64,000 bases of DNA from Richelia sp. SL_2_1 (lineage in GTDB: Bacteria > Cyanobacteriota > Cyanobacteriia > Cyanobacteriales > Nostocaceae): the NCBI GenBank assembly GCA_012033205.1, contig JAAUSO010000008.1, positions 22,578-86,577 on the forward strand, given 5' to 3'. The notes under the pieces were generated by a model, which made no database searches, was not told the origin of the DNA, and saw only the letters and a program-made list of their open reading frames with translations. The translations under genes and the position numbers were made by a program. The stretch's first letter is position 1. Each line of letters begins with the position of its first letter. This document shows positions 50,012 to 58,571 of this stretch, piece by piece.

Positions 50012-50548
50012 TTAACTCAAATGTTTTTCCAACATCTTGGCAATCACTTCTGGATGAATTTTGCGATATTCTTTTTTACCTAATTTCAATATACAATTGG
50101 GCGAGCTACAACATTTTAAACAGCCAGTATGCTCGATAGCAACTTTATCAAAAAGACCTCTTTCGTGCAAAATCTTTTCTAATTCTGGTAAGAGATTTTG
50201 ACTATTTCTTTTCCGGCAACCTGGCTTTTGACAGACTAAAATTTTGGGTTTACTTTTAGGAGAAATACTTTGTTTGGGACAGCTTTCTATTGGTTTTATG
50301 CCATAAACTTTTAATTTAGTTTTGCCAGTGGTTAAATTTAACTTAGTAACTCCAAAAACATTAATTTGCTTTCCAGGTACTAAAAATGAAGCCGCAGATT
50401 TTCGCAAAAGTTTCGGCAGTTTGAGTTTAATTTCACCATTAGGAGTTATTAACTGTAAATATTTGAATTTTTCTGGTTTATCTCCCACAAAACCAATAAA
50501 TTCACCTTTTAGATTAAATTCGGATAAAGTCCGGTAATTATCACCCAT
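50012..50548 (-). CDS. thioredoxin-like 2Fe-2S ferredoxin domain protein
   Basis: A 178-residue protein. The C-terminal half (about residues 100-178) is a thioredoxin-like ferredoxin: ILVCQKPGCRKRNS, then EHTGCLKCCSSPNCILKL, which provides the cysteines for a 2Fe-2S cluster. The N-terminal half (FNLKGEFIGFVGDKPEKFKYLQL) is a small beta-rich domain seen in related cyanobacterial proteins. It lies downstream of the nif genes on the same strand, with a 198-bp repeat-rich gap. A redox role in nitrogen fixation is only a guess. Confidence 0.85.
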   Translation of the reverse strand: MGDNYRTLSEFNLKGEFIGFVGDKPEKFKYLQLITPNGEIKLKLPKLLRKSAASFLVPGKQINVFGVTKLNLTTGKTKLKVYGIKPIESCPKQSISPKSKPKILVCQKPGCRKRNSQNLLPELEKILHERGLFDKVAIEHTGCLKCCSSPNCILKLGKKEYRKIHPEVIAKMLEKHLS

Positions 50549-50746
50549 TTCAATTTTGGATTTTAGATTTTGGATTTTGGATTACGAATCTTTAAAAGTT
50601 AGGAGTTAGTTTTGTAGAGACGGGGCGTATTGCTACGTCTGTAGGGGATTTAGGAGTTAGATAGTAGTATTTATTATTCATTTTCATTTAGTTATACAAT
50701 TGTTTTCTATTTCCCTATTTCCCTATTCCCTATTCCCTATTCCCTA
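50549..50746. repeat. several short tandem repeats
   Basis: Three repeat types occur in 200 bp: TTTTGGATTTTAGA units, a GAGACGGGGCGTATTGCTACGTCTGTAG palindrome, and TCCCTAT heptamers next to the nifT stop. The palindrome matches the one near 32048. Confidence 0.88.
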
Positions 50747-50953
50747 TTAACTGCTTAATCTTTTTGCTTCTACAGTCTTAGGTAAATCTTGCAATTCTGG
50801 AAAATCGGGAAATTCTAATTCCCAACCGTTTGCTAAAGTCAAAATTTGACCATCTTCCCCATCAACTTGCTTAACAACTTCTTCTTCTAAGTCTTTTTTC
50901 GGAACATATACTACTAAAGTACCGGCACCGTTTGTACGTAACATTACTTTCAT
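50747..50953 (-). CDS. nifT: NifT/FixU family protein
   Basis: A 68-residue protein with the NifT pattern: MKVMLRTNGAGTLVVYVPKKDLEE, then LANGWELEFPDF. The family accompanies nif operons; its role in nitrogenase maturation is not well defined. The start codon abuts the nifZ stop, so the two are co-translated. It is the last gene of the nif segment here. Confidence 0.93.
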   Translation of the reverse strand: MKVMLRTNGAGTLVVYVPKKDLEEEVVKQVDGEDGQILTLANGWELEFPDFPELQDLPKTVEAKRLSS

Positions 50954-51228
50954 TATTGTTCAACTCTTTCTATAAGTTCTAATTCTTCTTTACGACAACC
51001 TACGACAATATCTTTATCCATAAAACGGATTGCATAAATATAAGCTCTTTGTAAATATGTGCCTATACTTATGACATAACCAACTTCTCCGGGATTAATT
51101 AAAACTTCTCCTAATTTTTTACCGGGATAAGTACCGTCGTTTTTAATTGGGTTAAGAATTTTGACTTTATCACTAAGTTCAAAAACTGGTGGTAAATCAA
51201 GTTCTAATTCTTCTTCATCTGAGTGCAT
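50953..51228 (-). CDS. nifZ: NifZ
   Basis: A 91-residue protein with the SH3-like NifZ domain: DKVKILNPIKNDGTYPGKKLGEVL, then NPGEVGYVISIGTYLQRAYIYAIRFM. NifZ helps form the P-cluster of the MoFe protein. Its start lies inside the 3' end of nifV once the nifV frame is repaired. The acidic N-terminus (EEELELDLPP) is normal for cyanobacterial NifZ. Confidence 0.94.
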   Translation of the reverse strand: MHSDEEELELDLPPVFELSDKVKILNPIKNDGTYPGKKLGEVLINPGEVGYVISIGTYLQRAYIYAIRFMDKDIVVGCRKEELELIERVEQ

Positions 51229-52392
51229 GGGAATATTTACCCTGTTGTACTAAATCCAATACTTCTTGAGTGGTGAGACTGCGTTTTTCTCTACCGACGC
51301 TTTTCGTACTGCTTCTAAAACAGATTTCGTTTCCTCTGAATTAAGATTAATTCCGTTTTCTTCTAACACTTGGGATAACAAGTGTCTACCAGAATGTTTT
51401 CCTACTACTAAGCGTCTTTCCCAACCGACTTCTTCAGGGCTGAATGGTTCATAAGTCATCGGGTTTTGCAGCACACTATGAGTATGGATACCAGATTCAT
51501 GAGCAAAGGTATTTTCACCGACAATTGCTTTCCAAGGTGGTACATTGCAACGAGATGCGGCTGCTACCAATCGAGATAAATCCAGCAATTTTGGAGTATT
51601 GATACCTATATCCAAGTTGTAAATGCGTTTCAAAGCCATGACGACTTCTTCTAAAGCTGCATTTCCTGCCCTTTCACCTAAACCATTTACCGTTGTATTC
51701 GCAGTTAAACAGCCTGCTTCGATACCAGCAAGAGCGTTAGCTGTCGCTAAACCAAAATCATTATGGGTGTGGATTTCTACGGGAATTGCTAAGGCTTCGA
51801 CTATTTTCCTCACTCGATGATAAGTCGCGAAAGGATCGAGTACTCCTACCGTATCGCAAAAGCGAAACCGAGAAGCACCTAATTCTTGAGCATATAAAGC
51901 CACATCCAACAAGAAATTTTTATCGGCTCTTGAAGCATCTTCTCCACCAACAGCAACCCACAATCCATTATCTAGAGCAAAGTTGATACTGTCTCTAAGT
52001 TGTTGTAAAGTGATACGCCATTGTCCCTGAAATTTAGTGCTAATTTGTACACCTGAAACAGGAATGCAAATATGTACCCGCTTTAATCCACAAGCCATAG
52101 AAGCCTGTATATCCGAGATTACAGCACGATTCCAACCCAAGAGTTTCGCTCGCAAATCCAAGTTAGCAATTGCTTGGATAGCACGAGTTTCTTCTTCACC
52201 CATCGCTGGAATACCGACTTCTATTTCATGTACTCCAACATCATCAAGAAACTTCGCTATCGCAACTTTTTCTTGTAAGTTGAAAGCAACACCCGCAGCT
52301 TGTTCACCATCGCGCAGTGTTGTGTCATTAATTAAGACAGGTGGTTGATTCATCTCCAAAAGTACCTCTATGGGATTGTTGTTAACACCCAT
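51215..52392 (-). CDS. nifV: homocitrate synthase NifV, frame interrupted near the 3' end
   Basis: Condenses acetyl-CoA and 2-oxoglutarate to homocitrate, the organic ligand of FeMo-cofactor. The HMGL-like TIM barrel is clear: LINDTTLRDGEQAAGVAF, VEIHTHNDFGLATANAL with the metal-binding histidines, and VGENTFAHESGIHTHSVLQ. The track ORF ends at 51250 in an odd tail. One extra A in the A5 run at 51284-51288 gives EKKRSLTTQEVLDLVQQGKY and a stop at 51215, overlapping nifZ. The start may be the internal Met (MNQPPVLINDTT, 52353), which gives 379 residues, closer to the family length. Confidence 0.92.
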
Positions 52393-52583
52393 GATGGGGA
52401 TTATGGCTTTAACTTTGAGTAAATTTTAGTAAACGGTAATAGCAAGGAATGAATCGTTTTTGGTAAATTATCAATTATGAAAGAGTATGATTAACTTTTT
52501 CATAACGACCTATTCATCCTTAATTATTCTTACTCAAGAAATAAAATATTTCTGTATGAGAAAGAACTAGATTTTGGTATTAA

Positions 52584-52703
52584 TTAATATTTTTCTTCAT
52601 CAGGAATATCCGGCATTTCTTTAAGTAGCATATAGCTCATACAAGTTTTAGCTAATGTCGAAAAAATTAATAGACTAATTCCAGTAATTAAGGTATAAAA
52701 CAT
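52584..52703 (-). CDS. 39-aa membrane protein candidate in the nif cluster
   Basis: This ORF is below the track cut-off. It reads MFYTLITGISLLIFSTLAKT, one hydrophobic helix, and ends in an acidic tail (MPDIPDEEKY). It lies between the DUF2949 gene and nifV on the same strand. No Shine-Dalgarno is obvious. I recognise no family, but the composition is that of a real small membrane protein. Confidence 0.45.
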   Translation of the reverse strand: MFYTLITGISLLIFSTLAKTCMSYMLLKEMPDIPDEEKY

Positions 52704-52800
52704 TTCTGAGAATTGGTAACTGGTAATTGGTAATTGGGAATTGCTAATTGCTAATTGGGAATGGGTAACTGTCCACTGTCAACTGTCAACTGTCCACTGT
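52704..52800. repeat. tandem repeats (GGTAATT and GTCCACTGTCAACT types)
   Basis: The first half is GGTAATT/GCTAATT heptamers and the second half is CTGTCCACTGTCAACTGT units. They separate the 39-aa ORF from the DUF2949 gene. Confidence 0.85.
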
Positions 52801-52801
52801 T

Positions 52802-53002
52802 TCAAGATTGGGATTCTAACCAATCAAAAATTCTTTCTAATTGCTCTATATCAACTAAACCGTACTGCCAAAGTAGCATTGGTAGTGGCCCTTTATCTAA
52901 CCGGCTTTTTCGCACTGCGACAGAAATATCACAACTAGTAAGTAAAAGCTCCTTTTTTAAAAACTTGATAAATTCTCTATCGCTGTAAGGTGTTAGCATC
53001 AT
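52802..53002 (-). CDS. DUF2949 domain protein
   Basis: A 66-residue protein with SDREFIKFLKKELLLTSCDISVAVRKS, then LPMLLWQYGLVDIEQLERIFDWLE. This matches the small cyanobacterial DUF2949 family. GAGG is placed upstream of tandem ATGs. In Anabaena a short gene of this kind lies between the serine acetyltransferase and nifV1, as here. The role is unknown. Confidence 0.8.
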   Translation of the reverse strand: MMLTPYSDREFIKFLKKELLLTSCDISVAVRKSRLDKGPLPMLLWQYGLVDIEQLERIFDWLESQS

Positions 53003-53185
53003 CTAAAAAGAAACCTCTTTTATAAAGAGAAGAAACAGGGCTTAATTTAACTGATAATTTTTATAGTAAATGGAAGCCTTGTTACCTACCTTTTATATCT
53101 CAGGAAACCTTAATAGATAAACTTTTATTTTCCTAGATTGTTTCTATATAATTAAAGACTGAGAAACTAAGTAGGTACAAAGTTT

Positions 53186-53428
53186 TCAAAGTTGCCAACA
53201 TCTTTCCAACCAATCAATTAATGAGAATCGAGATGCGGTAAATTGAATTACAGTAGAGCGAAGCAAAATCGCCGCTATCGTGTTATTTATTTGTACCTGT
53301 AAAGAACCATCTGACAAACAAGAACAAGGAATGTTCAACTCTTGTAAGCGGTAGTAGATTTGCCAGCGTTGGGAGTGTGGAATCTGCACAATTTGATGCA
53401 AAACATTAGAACTTGGTGGTAGTAACAT
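53186..53428 (-). CDS. Asr1405/Asl0597 family protein
   Basis: An 80-residue protein. It reads VLHQIVQIPHSQRWQIYYRLQELNIPC and ends in LIDWLERCWQL, which agrees with the Asr1405-type small proteins next to nif genes in heterocystous cyanobacteria. The gap to the upstream cysE stop is 2 bp, so it is in the cysE operon. The function is unknown. Confidence 0.78.
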   Translation of the reverse strand: MLLPPSSNVLHQIVQIPHSQRWQIYYRLQELNIPCSCLSDGSLQVQINNTIAAILLRSTVIQFTASRFSLIDWLERCWQL

Positions 53429-53430
53429 TA

Positions 53431-54060
53431 TTAACGTTTCTTAGTCAGAATTTCCTTTCTCGCTTTCTCAATATTCCGGTTTTGATTTAAGTCTTGCAAC
53501 ATAGATTCTAGTTGTTCCACCCGTTGCAGCAACGAGCAAATTACAGTAGCCTCTACATCTGGAAGCTTTCCATGTTCCAAAGGTGAAAGACTAACATCCT
53601 GTTTGCGAGAAATTTCTCGTCCAGGTATTCCCACTATCGTGCAACTTGGGGCAACATCTCGTAATACAACCGAACCCGCACCAATACGTGTGCGATCGCC
53701 AATTTGGATATTGCCTAAAACCGAAGCACCAGCACCGACAACAACGTTGTTACCGATAGTCGGATGGCGTTTTCCCGATTCTTTACCAGTACCACCGAGA
53801 GTCACACCTTGATAAATCAACGTGTAGTCTCCGACGATGGCGGTTTCACCAATCACAACTCCCATACCATGATCTATAAACACGCCTTTGCCAATTTGTG
53901 CGCCGGGGTGAATTTCAATTCCACTCAAAAATCTACCGATATGGGAAATCAAGCGGGGAATTAAATTAATTTTGCGACGATGCAACCAATGGGCTAGACG
54001 ATGCAAGCATAAAGCATGAAATCCAGGATAGCAGAGTAAAACCTCGGTTATTTCGTACAT
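53431..54060 (-). CDS. cysE: serine O-acetyltransferase (NifP-like)
   Basis: Makes O-acetylserine for cysteine, which supplies sulphur for Fe-S clusters. The 209-residue protein has a short N-terminal helical part ([20 protein letters not shown]) and then the left-handed beta helix: [28 protein letters not shown] with the catalytic His, and [18 protein letters not shown]. It is shorter at the N-terminus than housekeeping CysE, and an in-frame stop upstream confirms the start. Placement before nifV marks it as the nif-linked copy (nifP). A ParA-like or regulatory domain is absent. Confidence 0.92.
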   Translation of the reverse strand: MYEITEVLLCYPGFHALCLHRLAHWLHRRKINLIPRLISHIGRFLSGIEIHPGAQIGKGVFIDHGMGVVIGETAIVGDYTLIYQGVTLGGTGKESGKRHPTIGNNVVVGAGASVLGNIQIGDRTRIGAGSVVLRDVAPSCTIVGIPGREISRKQDVSLSPLEHGKLPDVEATVICSLLQRVEQLESMLQDLNQNRNIEKARKEILTKKR

Positions 54061-54838
54061 AGCGTGCTTAATTTTTAATTAAAGTCGATAATTTTGTTTA
54101 AAATCAAGGCTTACAGGCACTTATGGTCTAAATATCAGCTTGAAAAGGTGTTTTGAAGTTAATAATGGCTGTAAGAAAATACCAGCAAAGGTTTCAATAT
54201 TATTTTTCACCCAATTTAGCACGCTAAGTACGGAAGAGCCATATTTAGATGTTCGCCGCAGCCGTGGGGCTGTTCGTAACGCCAGCTAAGCGCGCCAAGC
54301 AAGGCAAAACTTTCCGGCCTACTGATTTTAGCAAGTTAATTTCAACTTAAGGGTTTGGGAAATAAACAATAACTGCTATTTGAGCTTCACAGCCATATTA
54401 CTTAATTAATTTCATCATCCTAATTTTAGTTTGATTGCATTTTATATATCACAATGATAAAAGTGATAAATATTACAAAATATATGATTTTATGTTTATT
54501 CGCAAATAACTGTAAATCTAATAATGGTAAACAAAATCTATTACAGTTGATTCAAAATACCCCTACATGAAAATAGTATTTTTTTACTCACAGAATTTAT
54601 AAATTAGTTGATTAAACGTAAATCGCAAAACATCAATCAATAAATTATAATTAACTTACTAGTTTTACACCTATTTTTATAAAAATTTATGCCAACATTT
54701 TATGTATAGGGCTTTATAGCAATCTTCTGTTTAGGTAAAGGTTTGGGCACTGTCTAATTCCAAAAGATGGAATGCTCGCAGCTTAATGCTTAGAAGAATT
54801 GCCTGATTTGTCCCTTTAGCATCTTTGGAGAAATCTGA
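54061..54838. other. 778-bp intergenic region left of the GTPase array
   Basis: It separates the divergent nif-linked genes and the GTPase array. A GC-richer patch with GCCGCAGCCGTGGGGCTG and GCCAGCTAAGCGCGCC near 54250-54300 looks like a dispersed repeat. The remainder is very AT-rich. No gene or RNA is identified. Confidence 0.55.
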
Positions 54839-55207
54839 ATGATTTACTTTACTCGTAAACTAACTAAAAAGCCAATCAAAAAGTTCCTAATACCTATAAC
54901 TGTTGCGGTATTCCTAATAGCTAGTTTTGCTTTATCTCCTCTATCTGCACAAGCACTATCTACAAGCAGAAGTATAGATATAAGTACAGATTTATCTAGA
55001 GTTTACAAAGATATTGGCAATTCAGAAAATGGTATCTTGCTTGCGGAACATTCAAAAGGTAAACGTACATCAACTAAAGAGAAGCATCAAAAAGGAGAGG
55101 CACAGAAGAAAGATGCTGAAGCAAATAGAAAATTTAAAGAAGCAAAGAAAAAGGATAAGAAGGTGACGAAGGGGCAAATTAAGAAAGAGATGAAAAGTAA
55201 AAAGTAA
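54839..55207 (+). CDS. small secreted Lys-rich protein (leader family member 1)
   Basis: A 122-residue protein with a Sec signal peptide (FLIPITVAVFLIASFALSPL, cleavage near SAQA) and then a segment shared with two other proteins nearby (SIDISTDLSRVYKDIGNSEN). The mature tail is about 50 residues, extremely rich in Lys and Glu, and probably disordered or helical (GEAQKKDAEANRKFKEAKKK). GGAG lies 8 bp before the ATG. It is first of the array. The function is unknown; a cationic secreted peptide or envelope-binding factor is possible. Confidence 0.75.
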   Translation: MIYFTRKLTKKPIKKFLIPITVAVFLIASFALSPLSAQALSTSRSIDISTDLSRVYKDIGNSENGILLAEHSKGKRTSTKEKHQKGEAQKKDAEANRKFKEAKKKDKKVTKGQIKKEMKSKK

Positions 55208-55363
55208 TAAAACAGGGCTTAGGCACTCGTTATAGATTTACAATGATTTAGAATTCCTTTTTTTCTTACAATGACTGTAAATATATTGTGGTGCATAAGT
55301 CCTATAAAAGTTATGAATTGTCCTTAAAACCAAATTACACAAATAAATCACTGAGAAACACAA

Positions 55364-55858
55364 ATGATTTATTTAGCCAAGAAATCAGTGACTAAGCACA
55401 ACATAATGAAGCAGTTTCTACTAACTACAACTCTTACAGTATTGTTAATAACAAGTTTTGCTTTATCTCCTCTACCTGTCGAGGCACAAAGAGTAACGGG
55501 AAGTGTAGATGCAAGTGTAGATATAAATCAAATTTATAGAGATGTTTCTAAGAGTATTAATGGTCTTAGAACACGAGATGCTTGTGTCAAAGCAATTCGA
55601 GAAACTGCTTACAGTAAAGTCAAGCAGGGTCGTAATGTAATGGTTTTCAACTTATCGCAGAACTATGAGAAAAACCTTAAAAACGCAAAATTTCAACAGT
55701 TCTCATGTGCTGGTAATAAGTATGGTCTTTGGATTTTTAAGAGCGGTAGATTCGTCAATAAAGGTGATGGTGGATTTATAAATTGGGCTTTTGATGGTAA
55801 TTGGAAAAGAACTGGTAGAGACCAAAAAACTGTGGTATTTCGTCCAATCAGGAAATGA
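55364..55858 (+). CDS. small secreted protein (leader family member 2)
   Basis: A 164-residue protein. The start may be the internal Met at 55406 (MKQFLLTTTLTVLL). The signal peptide ends FALSPLPVEAQ, followed by the shared segment SVDASVDINQIYRDVSKS. The tail is a compact domain of about 105 residues with two cysteines (RDACVKAI and FSCAGNK), ending in GGFINWAFDGNWKRTGRDQK. I do not recognise it. It lies 118 bp before the dynamin-like gene. The tail is unrelated to members 1 and 3. Confidence 0.75.
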   Translation: MIYLAKKSVTKHNIMKQFLLTTTLTVLLITSFALSPLPVEAQRVTGSVDASVDINQIYRDVSKSINGLRTRDACVKAIRETAYSKVKQGRNVMVFNLSQNYEKNLKNAKFQQFSCAGNKYGLWIFKSGRFVNKGDGGFINWAFDGNWKRTGRDQKTVVFRPIRK

Positions 55859-55976
55859 ATAAGTTCTATTTTCAATCATGAAGCAAATCTAAAAATATAC
55901 TCCTATTGGCGAATGCCATTTTTGCCAGAAAAATCTTCAATCAATCATCAAAACTCATAAAAAAAGAGGAAAAGTT

Positions 55977-58478
55977 ATGCAAACAAATTCAATTCAAACA
56001 ACTCGCCGTAAAGTTGTAGGTATGATTGACGAACAAGAAAAAGTTCTACTTGAATTACTAGAAACACCAGATTTATTGAAAGAAAGTAGCGAAGATGGAG
56101 AACAAAAAACTAGTATTCAAGATGTAAATAAATGGCAACAAATTGTTACTAATGAAAGTCAAAAAGTTTGTGAACTAGAAATGGTTTTAGCAGTTGTAGG
56201 TACTATGAAAGCTGGTAAATCAACAACCATCAATACGATTGTTGGTTTCGAGGTATTACCTAATCGTAATTATCCAATGACCTCACTACCAACATTAATT
56301 AGGCATCGAATAGGTCAAAAAACACCTATCTTAAAATTTTCTAATCATCAACCCATTCAAAATATGGTTAAGGAAATCAGAAGAAAGTTGATGAATTTAC
56401 AATCAAGTACTAAACAATTAGAGTCACTAGAACTGTATAAAAATAAGGATGACGATACTAAGGAAGTAATTAGAAGAATTTGCAATGGGAATTTTAGTCC
56501 TTTTCAAGATACCTATCAAGGACAAGAAAACATATTCAATTTCTTGAAGATGCTTAATGATTTGATCAGGTTAGCTGGAAACGGTGATATTAAGGTTGAG
56601 CTTCCCATCGATAAGTATGAGAATGTAAATGATTTACCGATTATTGAAGTAGAGTTTTGCCATCTAGCTGATGTTGGGGAATTGTTCAAAGAAGGAGGAC
56701 AATTTTCCATATTAGACACTCCCGGTCCAAACGAATTTATGCTGGGTGATAATTTACGCAAGGTACTAAATTCTCAAATAGCAAGAGCATCAGCAGTATT
56801 AGCAGTTGTGGATTATAGCCAACTAAGATCCAACGCGGAGTATCAAATCCGTCAAGAACTAGAAAGTCAAGTTAAGCAGACTAAAGAACGTTTGTTTATC
56901 CTTGTCAATAAGTTTGACCAAACAGATCGTAATAGCATGAATTTTGAGGACGTAAAAAGTTATGTAGCGGAAAATTTTCTGCAACACCAAGTTACACAGG
57001 GTCGGGTATATCCAGTATCTGCTAAATATGGTTATCTTTCTAACTGTGTGTTAAATGAGATTAAAGAAAATTCTTGCTTACCGAATTATGAAAATGAAAA
57101 TAATCGTTGGATAGAAGATTTTGGTAAACTGGCATTTGGTGTTAACTGGAAAGAGGATATTCAGGATATAAATAAAGTTAAAAGTGCAGCAGAAAAGTTA
57201 TGGAATCACAGCAACTTTGAAAAACCTATCAATGAGGTAATTGTTAAAACCGCAGGTAAAGTCGGATGGATTAGTATACAAGCTGCTACCGACAAAATGC
57301 TCTTGATTGATAATCAATTGGCAAACTTTTTACAATTACGCAGTGGTGCTTTAAGCAAGGGTGTAGAAGAAATCGAACAATTGCTCAAAAATTTGACACA
57401 AAATATAAAGGAAATTGAGAATGCTGAATCCCAAGCTGAAAAAACCTTAAAAGACTTTATAGAAAACTCTACAGAAGCTGCTCATCTAAAGTACGAGACT
57501 ACTAAAAAAGTATTAAAAGATGCCTTGAAAGATTACTTTAAAAAAGGTCAAAGGCTAGAGCTTACCGAATTAAGGAAAAACCACCAGAAAGTGGAAGATG
57601 AAGAACTTCAAAAACAAAAAAATCCAAGAATGGGTAATTTACTTCAGAAATTTCTAAGTGGGAAGCGAAAAGAAAATAGAAACAAATCTGGTACAGGTTT
57701 GAGATATACTCGATTTAAATTTGATCCCAATAATCCAAAACTTACATTCAAATCTGAGGAAGAAGCTAGTCATTCCTTAGAACAACTCAATGAAACTATT
57801 ATTGGGATAATAAATGATTCTGCTGAAAGCTTAGAAAACGCATTGCTAGATTTATCAAATAATCTTGAAGAAACACTTCCTCAGATACTTGAACAAGAAA
57901 TCGGGGATATATTAAATAATGCAAAAAAACAACTAAAAGATGAGGGATTTACATTAAAAATAAACATCCCGAATATAGATTTTAAGTATGAAGGTGTTGA
58001 TTTTTATGAAATGTTAGTATCTAGTTTTGAACCGCATACCGAAAAAAAAGAAACAAAAAAAAGAGAAAAGATTCAAGGTTTAGCTGGTGAAATACCAAGA
58101 TTTTTGGGCAGATTATTTCAAAAAGACAATTGGGGGTATAAAGAATTAAAAATCGAGGAAGAACAACGTTTTGTTATTGTTGATATGGAACGTATTGAGG
58201 AAAGAATATTTAAATATTGGGATGATAGTATTGACAACATAAATGAAAATCATCAAGTTTTCTTTAAACAAAAACTGAAGCCTGTTTTAGACAAATATTT
58301 CAGTGAATTAAAGGATTATTTAAAGAAATTCCGGGGCGATTTGCAAGAAGGAATTGAGGATAAAAAGTTGAATCAAGAAAAACAGCAAGATTTACTGAAA
58401 AAAATGAATGTTCTCAAAGAACGGGTAGATTTACATAAACAAAATATTGAAACAATCCAGAATCATGTGAACCACTGA
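55977..58478 (+). CDS. dynamin-like GTPase of the CrfC/YjdA type
   Basis: A large GTPase of 833 residues. It closely follows E. coli CrfC (YjdA): LEMVLAVVGTMKAGKSTTIN with the G1 loop, EVLPNRNYPMTSLPTLIRH with the switch-I Thr, LDTPGPNEFM (G3), ARASAVLAVVDYSQL and LVNKFDQTDRNS (G4). The rest, from about residue 430, is a long helical stalk with coiled coils, as in bacterial dynamins. CrfC binds the replication clamp and couples chromosomes in E. coli; other bacterial dynamins remodel membranes or protect against phage. It is the first GTPase of the array, with a good Shine-Dalgarno (GAGGA). Confidence 0.9.
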   Translation: MQTNSIQTTRRKVVGMIDEQEKVLLELLETPDLLKESSEDGEQKTSIQDVNKWQQIVTNESQKVCELEMVLAVVGTMKAGKSTTINTIVGFEVLPNRNYPMTSLPTLIRHRIGQKTPILKFSNHQPIQNMVKEIRRKLMNLQSSTKQLESLELYKNKDDDTKEVIRRICNGNFSPFQDTYQGQENIFNFLKMLNDLIRLAGNGDIKVELPIDKYENVNDLPIIEVEFCHLADVGELFKEGGQFSILDTPGPNEFMLGDNLRKVLNSQIARASAVLAVVDYSQLRSNAEYQIRQELESQVKQTKERLFILVNKFDQTDRNSMNFEDVKSYVAENFLQHQVTQGRVYPVSAKYGYLSNCVLNEIKENSCLPNYENENNRWIEDFGKLAFGVNWKEDIQDINKVKSAAEKLWNHSNFEKPINEVIVKTAGKVGWISIQAATDKMLLIDNQLANFLQLRSGALSKGVEEIEQLLKNLTQNIKEIENAESQAEKTLKDFIENSTEAAHLKYETTKKVLKDALKDYFKKGQRLELTELRKNHQKVEDEELQKQKNPRMGNLLQKFLSGKRKENRNKSGTGLRYTRFKFDPNNPKLTFKSEEEASHSLEQLNETIIGIINDSAESLENALLDLSNNLEETLPQILEQEIGDILNNAKKQLKDEGFTLKINIPNIDFKYEGVDFYEMLVSSFEPHTEKKETKKREKIQGLAGEIPRFLGRLFQKDNWGYKELKIEEEQRFVIVDMERIEERIFKYWDDSIDNINENHQVFFKQKLKPVLDKYFSELKDYLKKFRGDLQEGIEDKKLNQEKQQDLLKKMNVLKERVDLHKQNIETIQNHVNH

Positions 58479-58571
58479 ATTTTTAACAAAAAAGAAATAG
58501 AGCAACAAGAACCCCTCGCTAACAAAACAATTAATTTCTCTTCACAATTACACAAAGGAGTAGTAAATAAT

